From: Deltaproteobacteria bacterium
GTDB lineage: Bacteria > Myxococcota_A > UBA9160 > UBA4427
Length of the DNA: 62,214 bases
Direction of reading: 5' to 3'
NCBI GenBank assembly: GCA_002691205.1
Contig: NZHD01000079.1
Location: 1 to 62,214 of the forward strand
Part shown: positions 50,639 through 59,813 of the stretch, in pieces
Layout: each line of letters begins with the position of its first letter
How positions within the stretch are numbered: the first letter of the stretch is position 1
Program-made: the position numbers and the translations under genes
Notes under the pieces: model-generated
Told to the model about the DNA's origin: nothing
The model's input: only the letters and a program-made list of their open reading frames with translations
The model's database searches: none

Positions 50639-53107
50639 ATGCTGAATCACATTGTATCCCCAAGAAAAACTTACTTGCCGGGCGTGGTCACTCCGTTGCT
50701 GGCGATTCTTCTTTCGATTTTAGTAACAAACTCCACAAGCGCCGCTGGGTTGATTCTCAATGAATATAGCGCCGTTTCAAGTGAAAATTTTTTGAATGGC
50801 GGAGACTCGCTTGCCGACGATGATGGGGAACTCTCGGGAGATGCGACGTTTGGTCGAATTCCAGGCAATGGGGGAGATTGGTTTGAGCTCGTCGTCACAC
50901 TTGACGAAATTGATTTTCGAGGTTGGTCCCTTGAGTTATGGGTGGAAGGGGAGTTAGACACGACGCTTACTTTGAGTCAAAACTCGATTTGGACGGAAAT
51001 GCGAGCGGGAACAATTATTGCGATTTCTGAGGATCAGCCAGAAGACGCAAGTTATGAACCCAGTTCGGGTGACTGGTCGGTCGTTCTGCGGGCCGATTCA
51101 GATGCGGCAGGAACCTACATCACGGCCTCTTCCTTTCCGGTAAATAACGATGACTGGCAAATTATTATAAAAGATGCCGCGGGCGTGATTCAATATGGTC
51201 CGGCAGGAGAGGGCGTTGGGCCAGGAGGGGGGGTAAACAGTCGCGAGATTTTTAAGCTTGAGGAGGATCCTTCTGATTTCATTTCGGAGAGCAGCGCTTG
51301 CTTCGATGATAGTGATTCCTACAGTACTTTCGGCAAGCCCAATGTCTGGTCGGGGGGGACGAAGGTCCAGAACTTTGAAGCTTTAAGAACCGGCTCTCCG
51401 CCCACCTCTCAGTGCGATGATACGGACCTCTCTGATTTGGCGTTTGATCCAAATCATCTCTTGGAAATTGAAATCACGATCGATCCAGAGGATTACGAGG
51501 TTCTTAGACGTCAGCAGCGCACTCTGATGTCGGCCTTTGGCGGACGTTGTGGAGACGCGCCTGCGCCAAGCCCATACACATACTTTGAGGCTGATGTATC
51601 GATAGATGGAGTAAATTTTGTAAATGTGGGCCTTCGCAAGAAAGGTTTCTTTGGTTCGATCTCAAGATCAAAGCCCTCGTTTAAAATAGATCTGACCGAA
51701 TATGGTGAAGAGTCTAAATTCTTCGGTCAGGACCGGATCACTCTCAATAATCTTCAACAAGACCCTTCTCGTTTAGATCAATGTCTGAGTTACGGCTTGT
51801 ATGCGGATGCAGGCCTGAAAGCGTCTCGTTGCAGTTTTGCACATGTCACAGTGAACGGAGTCAGCTTTGGCATCTATTCAAATGTTGAGAGCATTAAGGC
51901 CCCTTTCTTAGTTCGTAACTATGGGGATGCTTCTGGGAAACTGTACGAAGGATCTGTGGCTGATTTTCGTGAAAACTGGATAGGGATTATTGAAAAAAAG
52001 AACAACGATGATGCAACAGATCTTGTGGCGATTAAAAATGCCATCGAAATTCAAGACGATGAATCTGCGCTTGAAGCGATGGGAGCCCTAATCGATCTAG
52101 ATTTATTCATTAGGGGCTGGGCGCTCGATTTTCTGATACAGAACTGGGATGGTTATTCCGGAAATGCCAATAATTGGTGGATGTATGAGAATCCTTCTTC
52201 GGGTAAGTATGAATTCCTTCCATGGAGTCTCGATGACAACTTTGGTCGCGATAATCCGTTTTTGGAAGCCAACAGTCAGACGCGAGTGGTTTTTGATAAC
52301 TCTGCAATATCCAACCGACTTTGGAGGATTGAGAGTATTAGGGAACTGTATGAGGCAGCTCTAAATGATCTTTTGGTAGAGATTTGGGATGAGTCTGCTC
52401 TTCTGGCCGAAATTGACCGTATGGAAGCTTTGATTTTCCCGGTAACGGGCGATCTGTCCGGCCCGATTGACGCGACTCGATCTTTTATTTCAGGAAGAGC
52501 GAGTACGATTCAGTCAATTTTTGCCAATGGTGCGCCGGAGTCAGGGACTGTTCTCGCTGATAAATTATGCCTTGAAATTGAGGGGAGCCTAGAGGCAAGT
52601 TTTGAAACTTCGTACTCTGATCCGATTCCGGATGGACCGGCGCCAGGAAGTACTCTAAGCGTCGATTCGTTTAACTTTTCAGGCGAAACTTCACTTGAAG
52701 GGATAGGCTCGGCTTTTGGCCCCTTTGAGGATGCAGGCTTTGATATGTTAACCCTCCGCCCGATTGGTTTGTCGAATGGGTCACTGATCTGGGCTTTTAG
52801 CGTCGCCGTGAATGAATCTGAAATCGCACCAGCGATGATTGAGCCGATTGCTTTAGGAGATTCCATCTCCTCGTTTATTGTTAATGTGGCTCTGGGAGGC
52901 TCCGATCTATTTTTTCGCGGTTTCGTGGTCAACGCGAACTTGCAGTTCAATCAGGCCGATCTGACTCCAGGAGGGGCTGTCACAGGCTCGCTGAGCGCTG
53001 AGTTAGCGACGTGGGTTCCTCATCCGGTCCCGGAGCCTGGAGCAGTTCTATCTATGACAGCTGTCCTTTTCTCTGTGGCCGTTTTGGCCCGTAGTCGACG
53101 ACGTTGA
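50639..53107 (+). CDS. Secreted CotH-kinase-like protein with PEP-CTERM tail
   Basis: 822 residues. Signal peptide near 1-36 (VTNSTSAAG). Residues 37-250 form a lamin-tail-like beta domain (LILNEYSAVSSENFL; GGDWFELVV). The CotH domain spans about 270-650: VGLRKKGFFGSISRSKPSFKID near 329-350, ITLNNLQQDPSRLDQCLSYGLY near 365-386, FAHVTVNGVSFGIYSNVESI near 400-419, and FLPWSLDDNFGRDNPF near 525-540 with the likely metal-binding Asp pair. CotH proteins are atypical protein kinases. The C-terminus VPEPGAVLSMTAVLFSVAVL then ARSRRR at 797-822 is a PEP-CTERM sorting signal. ATG 50639 follows GAAGAA; AAAGGAG is further upstream. Confidence 0.88.
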   Translation: MLNHIVSPRKTYLPGVVTPLLAILLSILVTNSTSAAGLILNEYSAVSSENFLNGGDSLADDDGELSGDATFGRIPGNGGDWFELVVTLDEIDFRGWSLELWVEGELDTTLTLSQNSIWTEMRAGTIIAISEDQPEDASYEPSSGDWSVVLRADSDAAGTYITASSFPVNNDDWQIIIKDAAGVIQYGPAGEGVGPGGGVNSREIFKLEEDPSDFISESSACFDDSDSYSTFGKPNVWSGGTKVQNFEALRTGSPPTSQCDDTDLSDLAFDPNHLLEIEITIDPEDYEVLRRQQRTLMSAFGGRCGDAPAPSPYTYFEADVSIDGVNFVNVGLRKKGFFGSISRSKPSFKIDLTEYGEESKFFGQDRITLNNLQQDPSRLDQCLSYGLYADAGLKASRCSFAHVTVNGVSFGIYSNVESIKAPFLVRNYGDASGKLYEGSVADFRENWIGIIEKKNNDDATDLVAIKNAIEIQDDESALEAMGALIDLDLFIRGWALDFLIQNWDGYSGNANNWWMYENPSSGKYEFLPWSLDDNFGRDNPFLEANSQTRVVFDNSAISNRLWRIESIRELYEAALNDLLVEIWDESALLAEIDRMEALIFPVTGDLSGPIDATRSFISGRASTIQSIFANGAPESGTVLADKLCLEIEGSLEASFETSYSDPIPDGPAPGSTLSVDSFNFSGETSLEGIGSAFGPFEDAGFDMLTLRPIGLSNGSLIWAFSVAVNESEIAPAMIEPIALGDSISSFIVNVALGGSDLFFRGFVVNANLQFNQADLTPGGAVTGSLSAELATWVPHPVPEPGAVLSMTAVLFSVAVLARSRRR

Positions 53108-53170
53108 GACTCAGAATAGTCCGACTGAGTTAGGCCTAGGTAACGCCACTCACTTCTTCATGGGGAGGAA

Positions 53171-56100
53171 CTAAGCGTTGGGGGCTTCGATTGGGGCATT
53201 CTGTGGTCTTTTCTGAGGTTCGGCCCGGGTCCATAAAAGGTAAAAGACCGGCACGACGAAAAGGGTAAATAGAGTCCCTACGAGCATGCCTGCAGCGATC
53301 ATAAGGCCAATACTAAAGCGACTGTTCCCTCCCGCGCCCGAGGCCAAAAGAAGGGGAAACACGCCGATGACGGTAGCAGCCGTGGTCATGAGGATGGGTC
53401 TGAGCCGAAGGGAGGCTGATTTGAGTACGGCTTGTTTCCTGCTTAGACCTTCCGCCGAGAGTTGATTCGCGAAATCAACGATGAGGATGCCATGCTTGCT
53501 GATTAAGCCGATGAGGGTGAGCAATCCAATTTGGGTGTATATGTTGAGTGTCACGATTCCGAGTGCGATGGGAACGATCGCACCAAAGATTGACATGGGT
53601 ACAGCGATGAGAACGATTAAGGGGTCTCTAAAGCTGTTGAATTGGGCGGCTAAGACCAAAAAGATGATTAAGAGAGAGAGGGCGAACAAGAGAGCAAAGT
53701 TTGACTTTTCCGTCACAAATCTTCGAGACTCTCCTTCATACCCCGCGCGATAGCCGGCGGGCGCAATCTCTTTAAGTGTATTTTCAAGAAAGATGAGACC
53801 CTCTCCGAGTGAATGGGGAGGCATCATTATCCCCTGGATGTTGGTGCTATTGAGTTGTTGGTACTGGGTGAGTGAGTTGGGCTCCACCTTTTGAGTGAGG
53901 CTGACCAACGTCCCAAGAGGAACGAGACTGCCACTCTCTGTTCGAACATAGTATTTTTCAAGCTCGCTACTGGTCATCCTGAAGTCAGGTTCGGCTTGCG
54001 GAATCACTTTGTAACTTCGACCCTGGATACTGAATCGGTTGATCTCAGAATCACCCAGCATGAGGGAAAGCGTGTCGCCGATCGACTGCATCGATATTCC
54101 CAGGCGGGCAGCTTTTGCGCGATCAATTGACACCATAACTTCGGGACGCGTAAATTTGAGCGTCTTTGTAACAAAAATGAATAGACCGGAAGATCTCGCT
54201 CGGTCGATTAGGTTCTCCGCGACAGCATCTAGATCGGTGTAGTTTTCATTTGAGGCAATGACGAAATTCAAGGGGAGACCTGATTCTGCACCTGGCAGCC
54301 TTGCATCCGCGAAGGCAAAGATTTCTAATCCGCTGATGGCTTCGAATTGCGGCTGTAGTTCTTGCATCAGTTCGGCCTGACTTTTCTCTCGGTCATCCCA
54401 GTGCGCAAGTGAGAGTCCGCCCATAATGAATCGGGTCGAGCTGACCTGCCAAGAGTGACTTATCTCCGGGACCGCTTTCCATATATTCACAACCTCATCC
54501 AAAAAGCGATTGATATAGTCTAGGTTGGCATATTGCGGAGCTGCTGCGAAAATCTGAATCCCACCAGAATCCTCTGTAGGCGCGAGTTCCTCTTCTCCGA
54601 GGGAGAAAAGGATAGGTAGGCTTGCGATGATGCAGGCACTAAAAAAAACGCCTGCACCTCGATTTGATAGAGCAGAATCAAGCGTGCCTTGGTAGATGTT
54701 TTTTAGTGTAAGGAAAAGGGAATCTAATTGATTGGCAAATCGCCCCTGCTTCGATTTTTCTTTCAACAGATAAGCACACATCATGGGGCTAAGGGTGAGC
54801 GCGACGAACCCCGAAACGAGGACGGCCCCGGCCAAAGTCAGTGCGAATTCTGTAAATAGAGTTCCTGTCAGCCCGCCCAAAAATCCAATTGGTGCATATA
54901 CGGCGATTAGTGTCAGTGTCATGGCGACGACGGGGAGTGCTACTTGTCGAGCTCCTGTTAGAGAAGCCTGGAGAGGAGTTTTGCCATTTTCGATATGGCG
55001 ATGAACATTTTCGACAACAACAATGGCATCATCGACCACTAAGCCGATTGCGATCACCATCGCCAACAGCGTGAGAAGGTTAATCGAGAATCCCAATAAA
55101 TACATAAGGAAGATCGCTCCGATCACAGATAGTGGGATAGCTATGAGCGGAATGATCACGACTCGGAGTGAGCCGAGAAAAAGGTAAATGATCAAGATGA
55201 CGATGGCGGCAGCTTCTACAATCGTCTTCGCGACCTCGTAGACGGCTTCATTAATGTAGGTCGAAGCGTCATAGTCTACGAACAGTTGAAGGTCAGCCGG
55301 CATTTCTTTGGCAAGGTCTGGAAGGATGGAATGTATGCGATTCGCCACTTCTAGTGGGTTTGCACCCGGTGCAGATTTGATTGCGATGAAAACGGTATCG
55401 TTTCCGCTTGAGAAAGACGAGAAGCTGACATTTTGATTTGAGAGCTCGATGTTTGAAACATCACTTAGAAGAACTCTCTTTTCGTCTATTTGTCGGACCA
55501 CGATGGATTCAAACTCGGACTCTTCTGAAAGATCAGTCTCTGTTTCTATACTTGTGATTACCCAGGCACCTTCGGTTGTACCACTGGTCGATATGTAGTT
55601 ATCACGTCGAAGCGCATCTCTTACGTCTTCAGCGGTTACGCCATACGCCGCCATTTTTTCTGGATTTAGCCAGACCCGCATAGCAAAGTTCTTGTCGCCC
55701 AACAGGTCTGCCTCACCCACGCCTTCAATCGTATTGAGGACGGGTTGAACAGATCGGGCGAGGTAGTCATTGACTTGTGGGATGGATAGTTGATCGCTGA
55801 AAAAGGCAATGTACATCAGGGCATCGCCTGTAGATTCTGTTGTAATGATGGGTTCTTCTATTTCGCGCGGCAATTCGTATCGAGCTTCATTGACTTTCGC
55901 AAGGATGTCTGACAAGACGGAGCGCGTATTCTCTCCTAGTCGTATATGAAGTTCGATACTTGAACTTCCGGGCGTACTGCTTGACGCGATGTAGTCGATT
56001 CCGTCCGCTTTTGAGATATATCTTTGCAGAGGGGTGGTGACAAACCCGAGGACAGTTTGAGCACTCGCACCTGGATAAGCGGTTCTGACACGAATGACAC

Positions 56101-56227
56101 TGGTTTCGATTTCTGGATACTCGCGAATCTTGAGCTCACCGATGGACTGAAGGCCCAATAGAAGAAGCATAAGGCTTGAAACGATGGCGAGGACCGGTTT
56201 CCGAATGAAGAGATCGGTGAAAGACAT
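53171..56227 (-). CDS. RND (HAE1) efflux permease, second system
   Basis: 1018 residues, twelve helices. MSFTDLFIRKPVLAIVSSLMLLLLG opens the first helix, and LKIREYPEIETSVIRVRTAYPGAS near 30-53 follows. The proton-relay Asp pair lies in GLVVDDAIVVVENVHRH near 400, and the Lys in LIGLISKHGILIVDFA near 920. TAATVIGVFPLLLASGAG near 960 is typical of HAE1 pumps of the MexF/VmeY side. It differs strongly from the pump at 37.8 kb, so it is not a recent duplicate. The adaptor gene lies 11 bases upstream. No outer-membrane factor is next to it, so it may share the NodT-type channel at 40.9 kb or another in the genome. Confidence 0.95.
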   Translation of the reverse strand: MSFTDLFIRKPVLAIVSSLMLLLLGLQSIGELKIREYPEIETSVIRVRTAYPGASAQTVLGFVTTPLQRYISKADGIDYIASSSTPGSSSIELHIRLGENTRSVLSDILAKVNEARYELPREIEEPIITTESTGDALMYIAFFSDQLSIPQVNDYLARSVQPVLNTIEGVGEADLLGDKNFAMRVWLNPEKMAAYGVTAEDVRDALRRDNYISTSGTTEGAWVITSIETETDLSEESEFESIVVRQIDEKRVLLSDVSNIELSNQNVSFSSFSSGNDTVFIAIKSAPGANPLEVANRIHSILPDLAKEMPADLQLFVDYDASTYINEAVYEVAKTIVEAAAIVILIIYLFLGSLRVVIIPLIAIPLSVIGAIFLMYLLGFSINLLTLLAMVIAIGLVVDDAIVVVENVHRHIENGKTPLQASLTGARQVALPVVAMTLTLIAVYAPIGFLGGLTGTLFTEFALTLAGAVLVSGFVALTLSPMMCAYLLKEKSKQGRFANQLDSLFLTLKNIYQGTLDSALSNRGAGVFFSACIIASLPILFSLGEEELAPTEDSGGIQIFAAAPQYANLDYINRFLDEVVNIWKAVPEISHSWQVSSTRFIMGGLSLAHWDDREKSQAELMQELQPQFEAISGLEIFAFADARLPGAESGLPLNFVIASNENYTDLDAVAENLIDRARSSGLFIFVTKTLKFTRPEVMVSIDRAKAARLGISMQSIGDTLSLMLGDSEINRFSIQGRSYKVIPQAEPDFRMTSSELEKYYVRTESGSLVPLGTLVSLTQKVEPNSLTQYQQLNSTNIQGIMMPPHSLGEGLIFLENTLKEIAPAGYRAGYEGESRRFVTEKSNFALLFALSLLIIFLVLAAQFNSFRDPLIVLIAVPMSIFGAIVPIALGIVTLNIYTQIGLLTLIGLISKHGILIVDFANQLSAEGLSRKQAVLKSASLRLRPILMTTAATVIGVFPLLLASGAGGNSRFSIGLMIAAGMLVGTLFTLFVVPVFYLLWTRAEPQKRPQNAPIEAPNA

Positions 56228-56238
56228 GTGATCGCGTC

Positions 56239-57309
56239 CTAAAAGGCAACATTTTCATCGACCACGACTCGTGCGCCGCGATAGAGTTTGTTTTGGCCAG
56301 CCGTCACAACTTGATCGCCAGATTCAATCCCTGATATGATCCGAGTGCGCCCATCTCTGGTATCACCGGTAGTTACGACAATGGCTTTAGCTAGGCGGGT
56401 TTGATTCTCCTCTGGCTCTAGAAGGTGGACAATATTCCCGTGAAGGGAATAGCTGACAGCGGTTTGAGGCACAGTCACAAGATCGAAGCTGATTCCCGGA
56501 AAGAGTTTTAGATATGCAAACATGCCGGGCAGCAACCCCTTCCCGGATTCAATTTCGGCACGAGCCATCAGATTGCGAGTATTTGGGTCGATTTGCGAAT
56601 CAATGGCGACTAGCCGGGCTTCGAAAGTGCGTTCGGGAAAAGCATCCACGGACAGTGCGATGCGCTGCCCTGCTTTGAGGAGGGGGGCTTTCTGAGCGGG
56701 GAGGGTAAAGTCTATTTCAAGTTCTGAGAGATCCTGGAGGCTAGCCAGTACATCGCCAGGCGATACGTAATCGCCGAGTTCAACTTGAAGAATCCCTGTT
56801 GTTCCCGCAAAGGGTGCGCGGATGCGCTTATTCGCCAAGACTGCATCGGTTTCAGCGAGGTCAGCCTGGGCTCGCTCTAGATCGGCGCGAGCACGATCGT
56901 AATCTGCTTCTGAAATTGAATTCTGTCGAATGAGTTTTTTGTTACGGTCGAACTGGATCTGAGCGAGTTCCAGTGTGGCTTTTTGACTTTCTCTTCGCGC
57001 GACTTCCACTCGATCATTGAGCACGACTAGAAGTTGATCCTTTTTAACCTTTTCACCCGATCGAAAATTAATCCGAATGATTTCACCGCTTTCCTCGGAG
57101 GTGAGGTTAATTCCCCGAACAGCACGTATCGTCCCGATCGCGTCGAGATGTTCTTCCCAGTTCTCCTCTTTTGCGATGTCTGCAGCCACGGTAATAGGCG
57201 GTCTCTCAAATGATGCATTCGAGAGAGCCGAGAATTGAAAGAATTTATAGCCCGCGATGGGGACAAAAATGGCCAAGAGGAGCAGAACTGCAAAAAGGTA
57301 TGCTTTCAT
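56239..57309 (-). CDS. RND efflux periplasmic adaptor, second system
   Basis: 356 residues. One N-terminal membrane anchor (LFAVLLLLAIFVPIAGYKFF, about 4-23) and no lipobox. The lipoyl halves GINLTSEESGEIIRINFRSGEKVKKDQLL near 65-93 and ANKRIRAPFAGTTGILQVELGDYV near 155-178 flank a coiled-coil hairpin. LPGMFAYLKLFPG and VPQTAVSYSLHGNIVHLL form the barrel and membrane-proximal parts. It would bridge the downstream permease to an outer-membrane channel. First gene of a two-gene operon with the permease. ATG 57309; the upstream ribosome site is GAGAACAAGAAA, weak. Confidence 0.93.
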   Translation of the reverse strand: MKAYLFAVLLLLAIFVPIAGYKFFQFSALSNASFERPPITVAADIAKEENWEEHLDAIGTIRAVRGINLTSEESGEIIRINFRSGEKVKKDQLLVVLNDRVEVARRESQKATLELAQIQFDRNKKLIRQNSISEADYDRARADLERAQADLAETDAVLANKRIRAPFAGTTGILQVELGDYVSPGDVLASLQDLSELEIDFTLPAQKAPLLKAGQRIALSVDAFPERTFEARLVAIDSQIDPNTRNLMARAEIESGKGLLPGMFAYLKLFPGISFDLVTVPQTAVSYSLHGNIVHLLEPEENQTRLAKAIVVTTGDTRDGRTRIISGIESGDQVVTAGQNKLYRGARVVVDENVAF

Positions 57310-57687
57310 TTTCTTGTTCTCAGATCAGAATGGGTTTTCGTTGAAGGCAAAGCTGCAAGACGAGGCAGCGTCTTTATTCTTGAGTTGGACCGCTTTTATA
57401 ACTCCGGTGGGAGGGTAGCGAAATAGCTGAGAATTGAGTGATTAAGCCGCGGGTGAGCGAATTTAAGGGGCGGGGACTAGCGGCTACGTTAAGCTACTCA
57501 CGTGTTATTTCACGGAGGGCAAGAGATCTTTATTAAGATCGCTCCTGCGTATGAGAAAGATCCTGACTCTCTAGTGAGACCCTTTGACGATTTCGGCGTC
57601 TCCTATGGTCGCGAGTCGGGTAATGTGATTACGAGGTACGATTTAGGTCTATAGATCAAAATCTGATCTTAATGAGGAGGTGTATAA
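57310..57687. other. Divergent intergenic region between RND adaptor and DUF1295 gene
   Basis: No supported gene. A hairpin GATCTT-TATT-AAGATC lies at 57525-57540, with GGAG/CTCC flanks extending it. Promoters for both divergent genes must lie here. ATGAGGAGG-type ribosome site precedes ATG 57688. No regulator gene is adjacent. Confidence 0.6.
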
Positions 57688-58575
57688 ATGGAATACAAAA
57701 AGTCACAGTCCATTTTGTTCATTGTGATTATACTTGCGATGGGACTAGCTATAGGCTGGGCGGGCAGTCAGGGCAGCAGTGAAGCCTTCGGGGTTTCACT
57801 GTTCATGCTCTGCGGGATCATTTCATTTTTAGTGAACTGGCTTATTTTTATTCCATCGTATTTTGCGCAGACTGAGCATTACTTTGATTTGACGGGGAGT
57901 TTGACATATCTGAGTTTGATGTGGTTTAGCTTTATCCTCAGTGGCTCCGGCGAGCTTCGGACGTTTTTAATTGTGATGATGGTTAGTTTTTGGGCTGTAC
58001 GGCTAGGCTCTTTTTTATTTCGCCGGGTCAAAATTTCCGGTTCAGATGGGCGTTTCGATCGTTTGAAAACGGATTTTCTTCGCTTTCTAATGGTTTGGAC
58101 ATTGCAGGGTCTGTGGGTTCTCCTGACGGCGGCCTGTGCTTTGGCCGCCATTACTTCCAGTACGCAGCCTCCTCTAGGTGTATGGGCATTTGTTGGGCTC
58201 GTGTTTTTTCTTTCCGGCTTAACGATCGAGATTGTGGCAGATCAGCAGAAGAGTCGTTTTAGAGCCAATCCCGAGAACAAGGACCGATTCATTCAGACAG
58301 GATTGTGGGCATGGTCCCGCCATCCAAATTATTTTGGAGAGATCACTCTGTGGTGTGGTGTGGCTCTTGTTGCTTTGCCGACTCTCTCGGGTTGGCAATA
58401 TGCGACCTTAGTATCACCCCTTTTTGTATTCGTACTGCTCACTCGAATCAGTGGAGTCCCTTTGGTCGAGGCAAGAGGCAAAAAGAAGTGGGGAGATGAC
58501 CCCGAGTACCGGGCGTATCTTGATCGAACGCCCACTCTTTTTCTACGCGTTCCGCGTAGCAAGGCATCTGAGTAG
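57688..58575 (+). CDS. DUF1295 / steroid 5-alpha-reductase-like membrane protein
   Basis: 295 residues with seven or so membrane segments. RRVKISGSDGRFDRLKTDFLRF near 112-133 and the C-terminal GLWAWSRHPNYFGEITLWCGVAL near 206-228 are signatures of the DUF1295 family, which is related to steroid 5-alpha reductases and isoprenylcysteine methyltransferases. EYRAYLDRTPTLFLRVPR near 274-291 closes the domain. The fold binds NADPH or S-adenosylmethionine in relatives; here the reaction and substrate are unknown. GAGGAGG precedes ATG 57688 at good spacing. It is convergent with the P450 gene, 19 bases between the stops. Confidence 0.9.
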   Translation: MEYKKSQSILFIVIILAMGLAIGWAGSQGSSEAFGVSLFMLCGIISFLVNWLIFIPSYFAQTEHYFDLTGSLTYLSLMWFSFILSGSGELRTFLIVMMVSFWAVRLGSFLFRRVKISGSDGRFDRLKTDFLRFLMVWTLQGLWVLLTAACALAAITSSTQPPLGVWAFVGLVFFLSGLTIEIVADQQKSRFRANPENKDRFIQTGLWAWSRHPNYFGEITLWCGVALVALPTLSGWQYATLVSPLFVFVLLTRISGVPLVEARGKKKWGDDPEYRAYLDRTPTLFLRVPRSKASE

Positions 58576-58594
58576 AAGCAAAAAGGTTCAGTGA

Positions 58595-59776
58595 TCATTT
58601 CCGCACGTGCAGTGCGGCAGGCGACCTGAGAACCGTTCTTCTGGGTTGCGCAGAGTCAAGGTCGGTCAATTGCAGAGAGGGCATGCGTTCCGTAAGAACC
58701 TGAAGCGCAACGGTCATGTTTTTTCGAGCGAGGTGCATCCCGGGGCAGGCTTTGACGCCTCTTCCGAATGTCAAAGATTCATCTTTCTCTCGATCAAGGT
58801 CAAAACGATCGGGTTCAGAAAAGACTAGGGGGTCTCGGTTTGCGGCAGCCATGGCAAAAAGAATCCAGGAGTTTCCTGGAATCGTGATGCCTAAAAATTC
58901 GGTCTCATCTGAACAGGAAAGCCGAGGCAGAACGGCAATGGGGGTCTCCCATCGTAGACTCTCTTCGCAAGCTGCTGGTATCAGCGATGGATCTCTACAG
59001 AGCCGCTCCCATAAGGATTGGTTTGAGAGCGCTGCGAAAAGAAGGTTCCCTAGAGAGCCATGAGTGGTCTCTCCGCCTGTCGGGAAGAGTAAGCGGATAT
59101 GACTGTGAATTTCTTCATCGGTAAGACTCATGTCGTCAATGCGAACCTGTAAGAGTTCTGAGATTACGTCGTTCCTTGGTTGTTTTTTTCTGTCTTCGAC
59201 AACAGGTGAGATAAATTCGGTGAGTTTCTCTCGCGCATTTTTCGCAGCGGCGGGATCGTCTCGGAAACGAAGAAGGGCGAAGGCCCAATTTTGAAACTCG
59301 TCTTCTCGGTCTCGCGGAAGCCCGAGTAGACGCGAAATCACCAAATAGGGGAACTGAGTCGTGAACGACTCTACGAGGTCAAAACTCGTGCGACTTTCGA
59401 TCCGGTCAATGAGTTCGTGGGCGATCTCAGCAAGGTCATCTCGCTCGTAACGGGCTACTGCACGCGATCTAAATGCGGGTGTGACTCGTTTGCGATAGAG
59501 AAGATGCTCTTTAGGATCTTCCATTGAAATAAAGCTTTTCCCAATCGCACCTTCAAAGGAAGCCTGATACATCGCATGGGGAGGGAAGCTTTCGGTATCC
59601 ATGAATGCCCGAGAGAGTGCCTGGTGAGAGGTAATGATGAGAGCTGGCAGACCTAGGAAGCGGGTCGACTGAATAGGACCGCGTTCTCGATATGCATGGA
59701 GGATGCGATGCAATTGATCTCCAGGCATTTCATCCAGCGCAAAATCGACTCCCTCAAGCAGGCCACTTCCCTTCAT
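58595..59776 (-). CDS. Cytochrome P450
   Basis: 393 residues, soluble bacterial type. I-helix LFPTGGETTHGSL near 230-242 (usual A-G-x-x-T pattern given as G-G-E-T-T); E-x-x-R in CEESLRWETP near 272-281; heme-binding loop FGRGVKACPGMHLARKNM near 339-356 with the axial Cys. The heme C-terminal region is complete. It would hydroxylate a lipid, steroid or other hydrophobic compound with electrons from a ferredoxin, which is not encoded nearby. The SDR gene lies 37 bases upstream in the same direction; alcohol made by the P450 could be oxidised by the SDR. ATG 59776. Confidence 0.95.
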   Translation of the reverse strand: MKGSGLLEGVDFALDEMPGDQLHRILHAYRERGPIQSTRFLGLPALIITSHQALSRAFMDTESFPPHAMYQASFEGAIGKSFISMEDPKEHLLYRKRVTPAFRSRAVARYERDDLAEIAHELIDRIESRTSFDLVESFTTQFPYLVISRLLGLPRDREDEFQNWAFALLRFRDDPAAAKNAREKLTEFISPVVEDRKKQPRNDVISELLQVRIDDMSLTDEEIHSHIRLLFPTGGETTHGSLGNLLFAALSNQSLWERLCRDPSLIPAACEESLRWETPIAVLPRLSCSDETEFLGITIPGNSWILFAMAAANRDPLVFSEPDRFDLDREKDESLTFGRGVKACPGMHLARKNMTVALQVLTERMPSLQLTDLDSAQPRRTVLRSPAALHVRK

Positions 59777-59813
59777 TGTGGTTCTGGATACCTCTCTTTG
59801 AAGCTAGGGGAGC

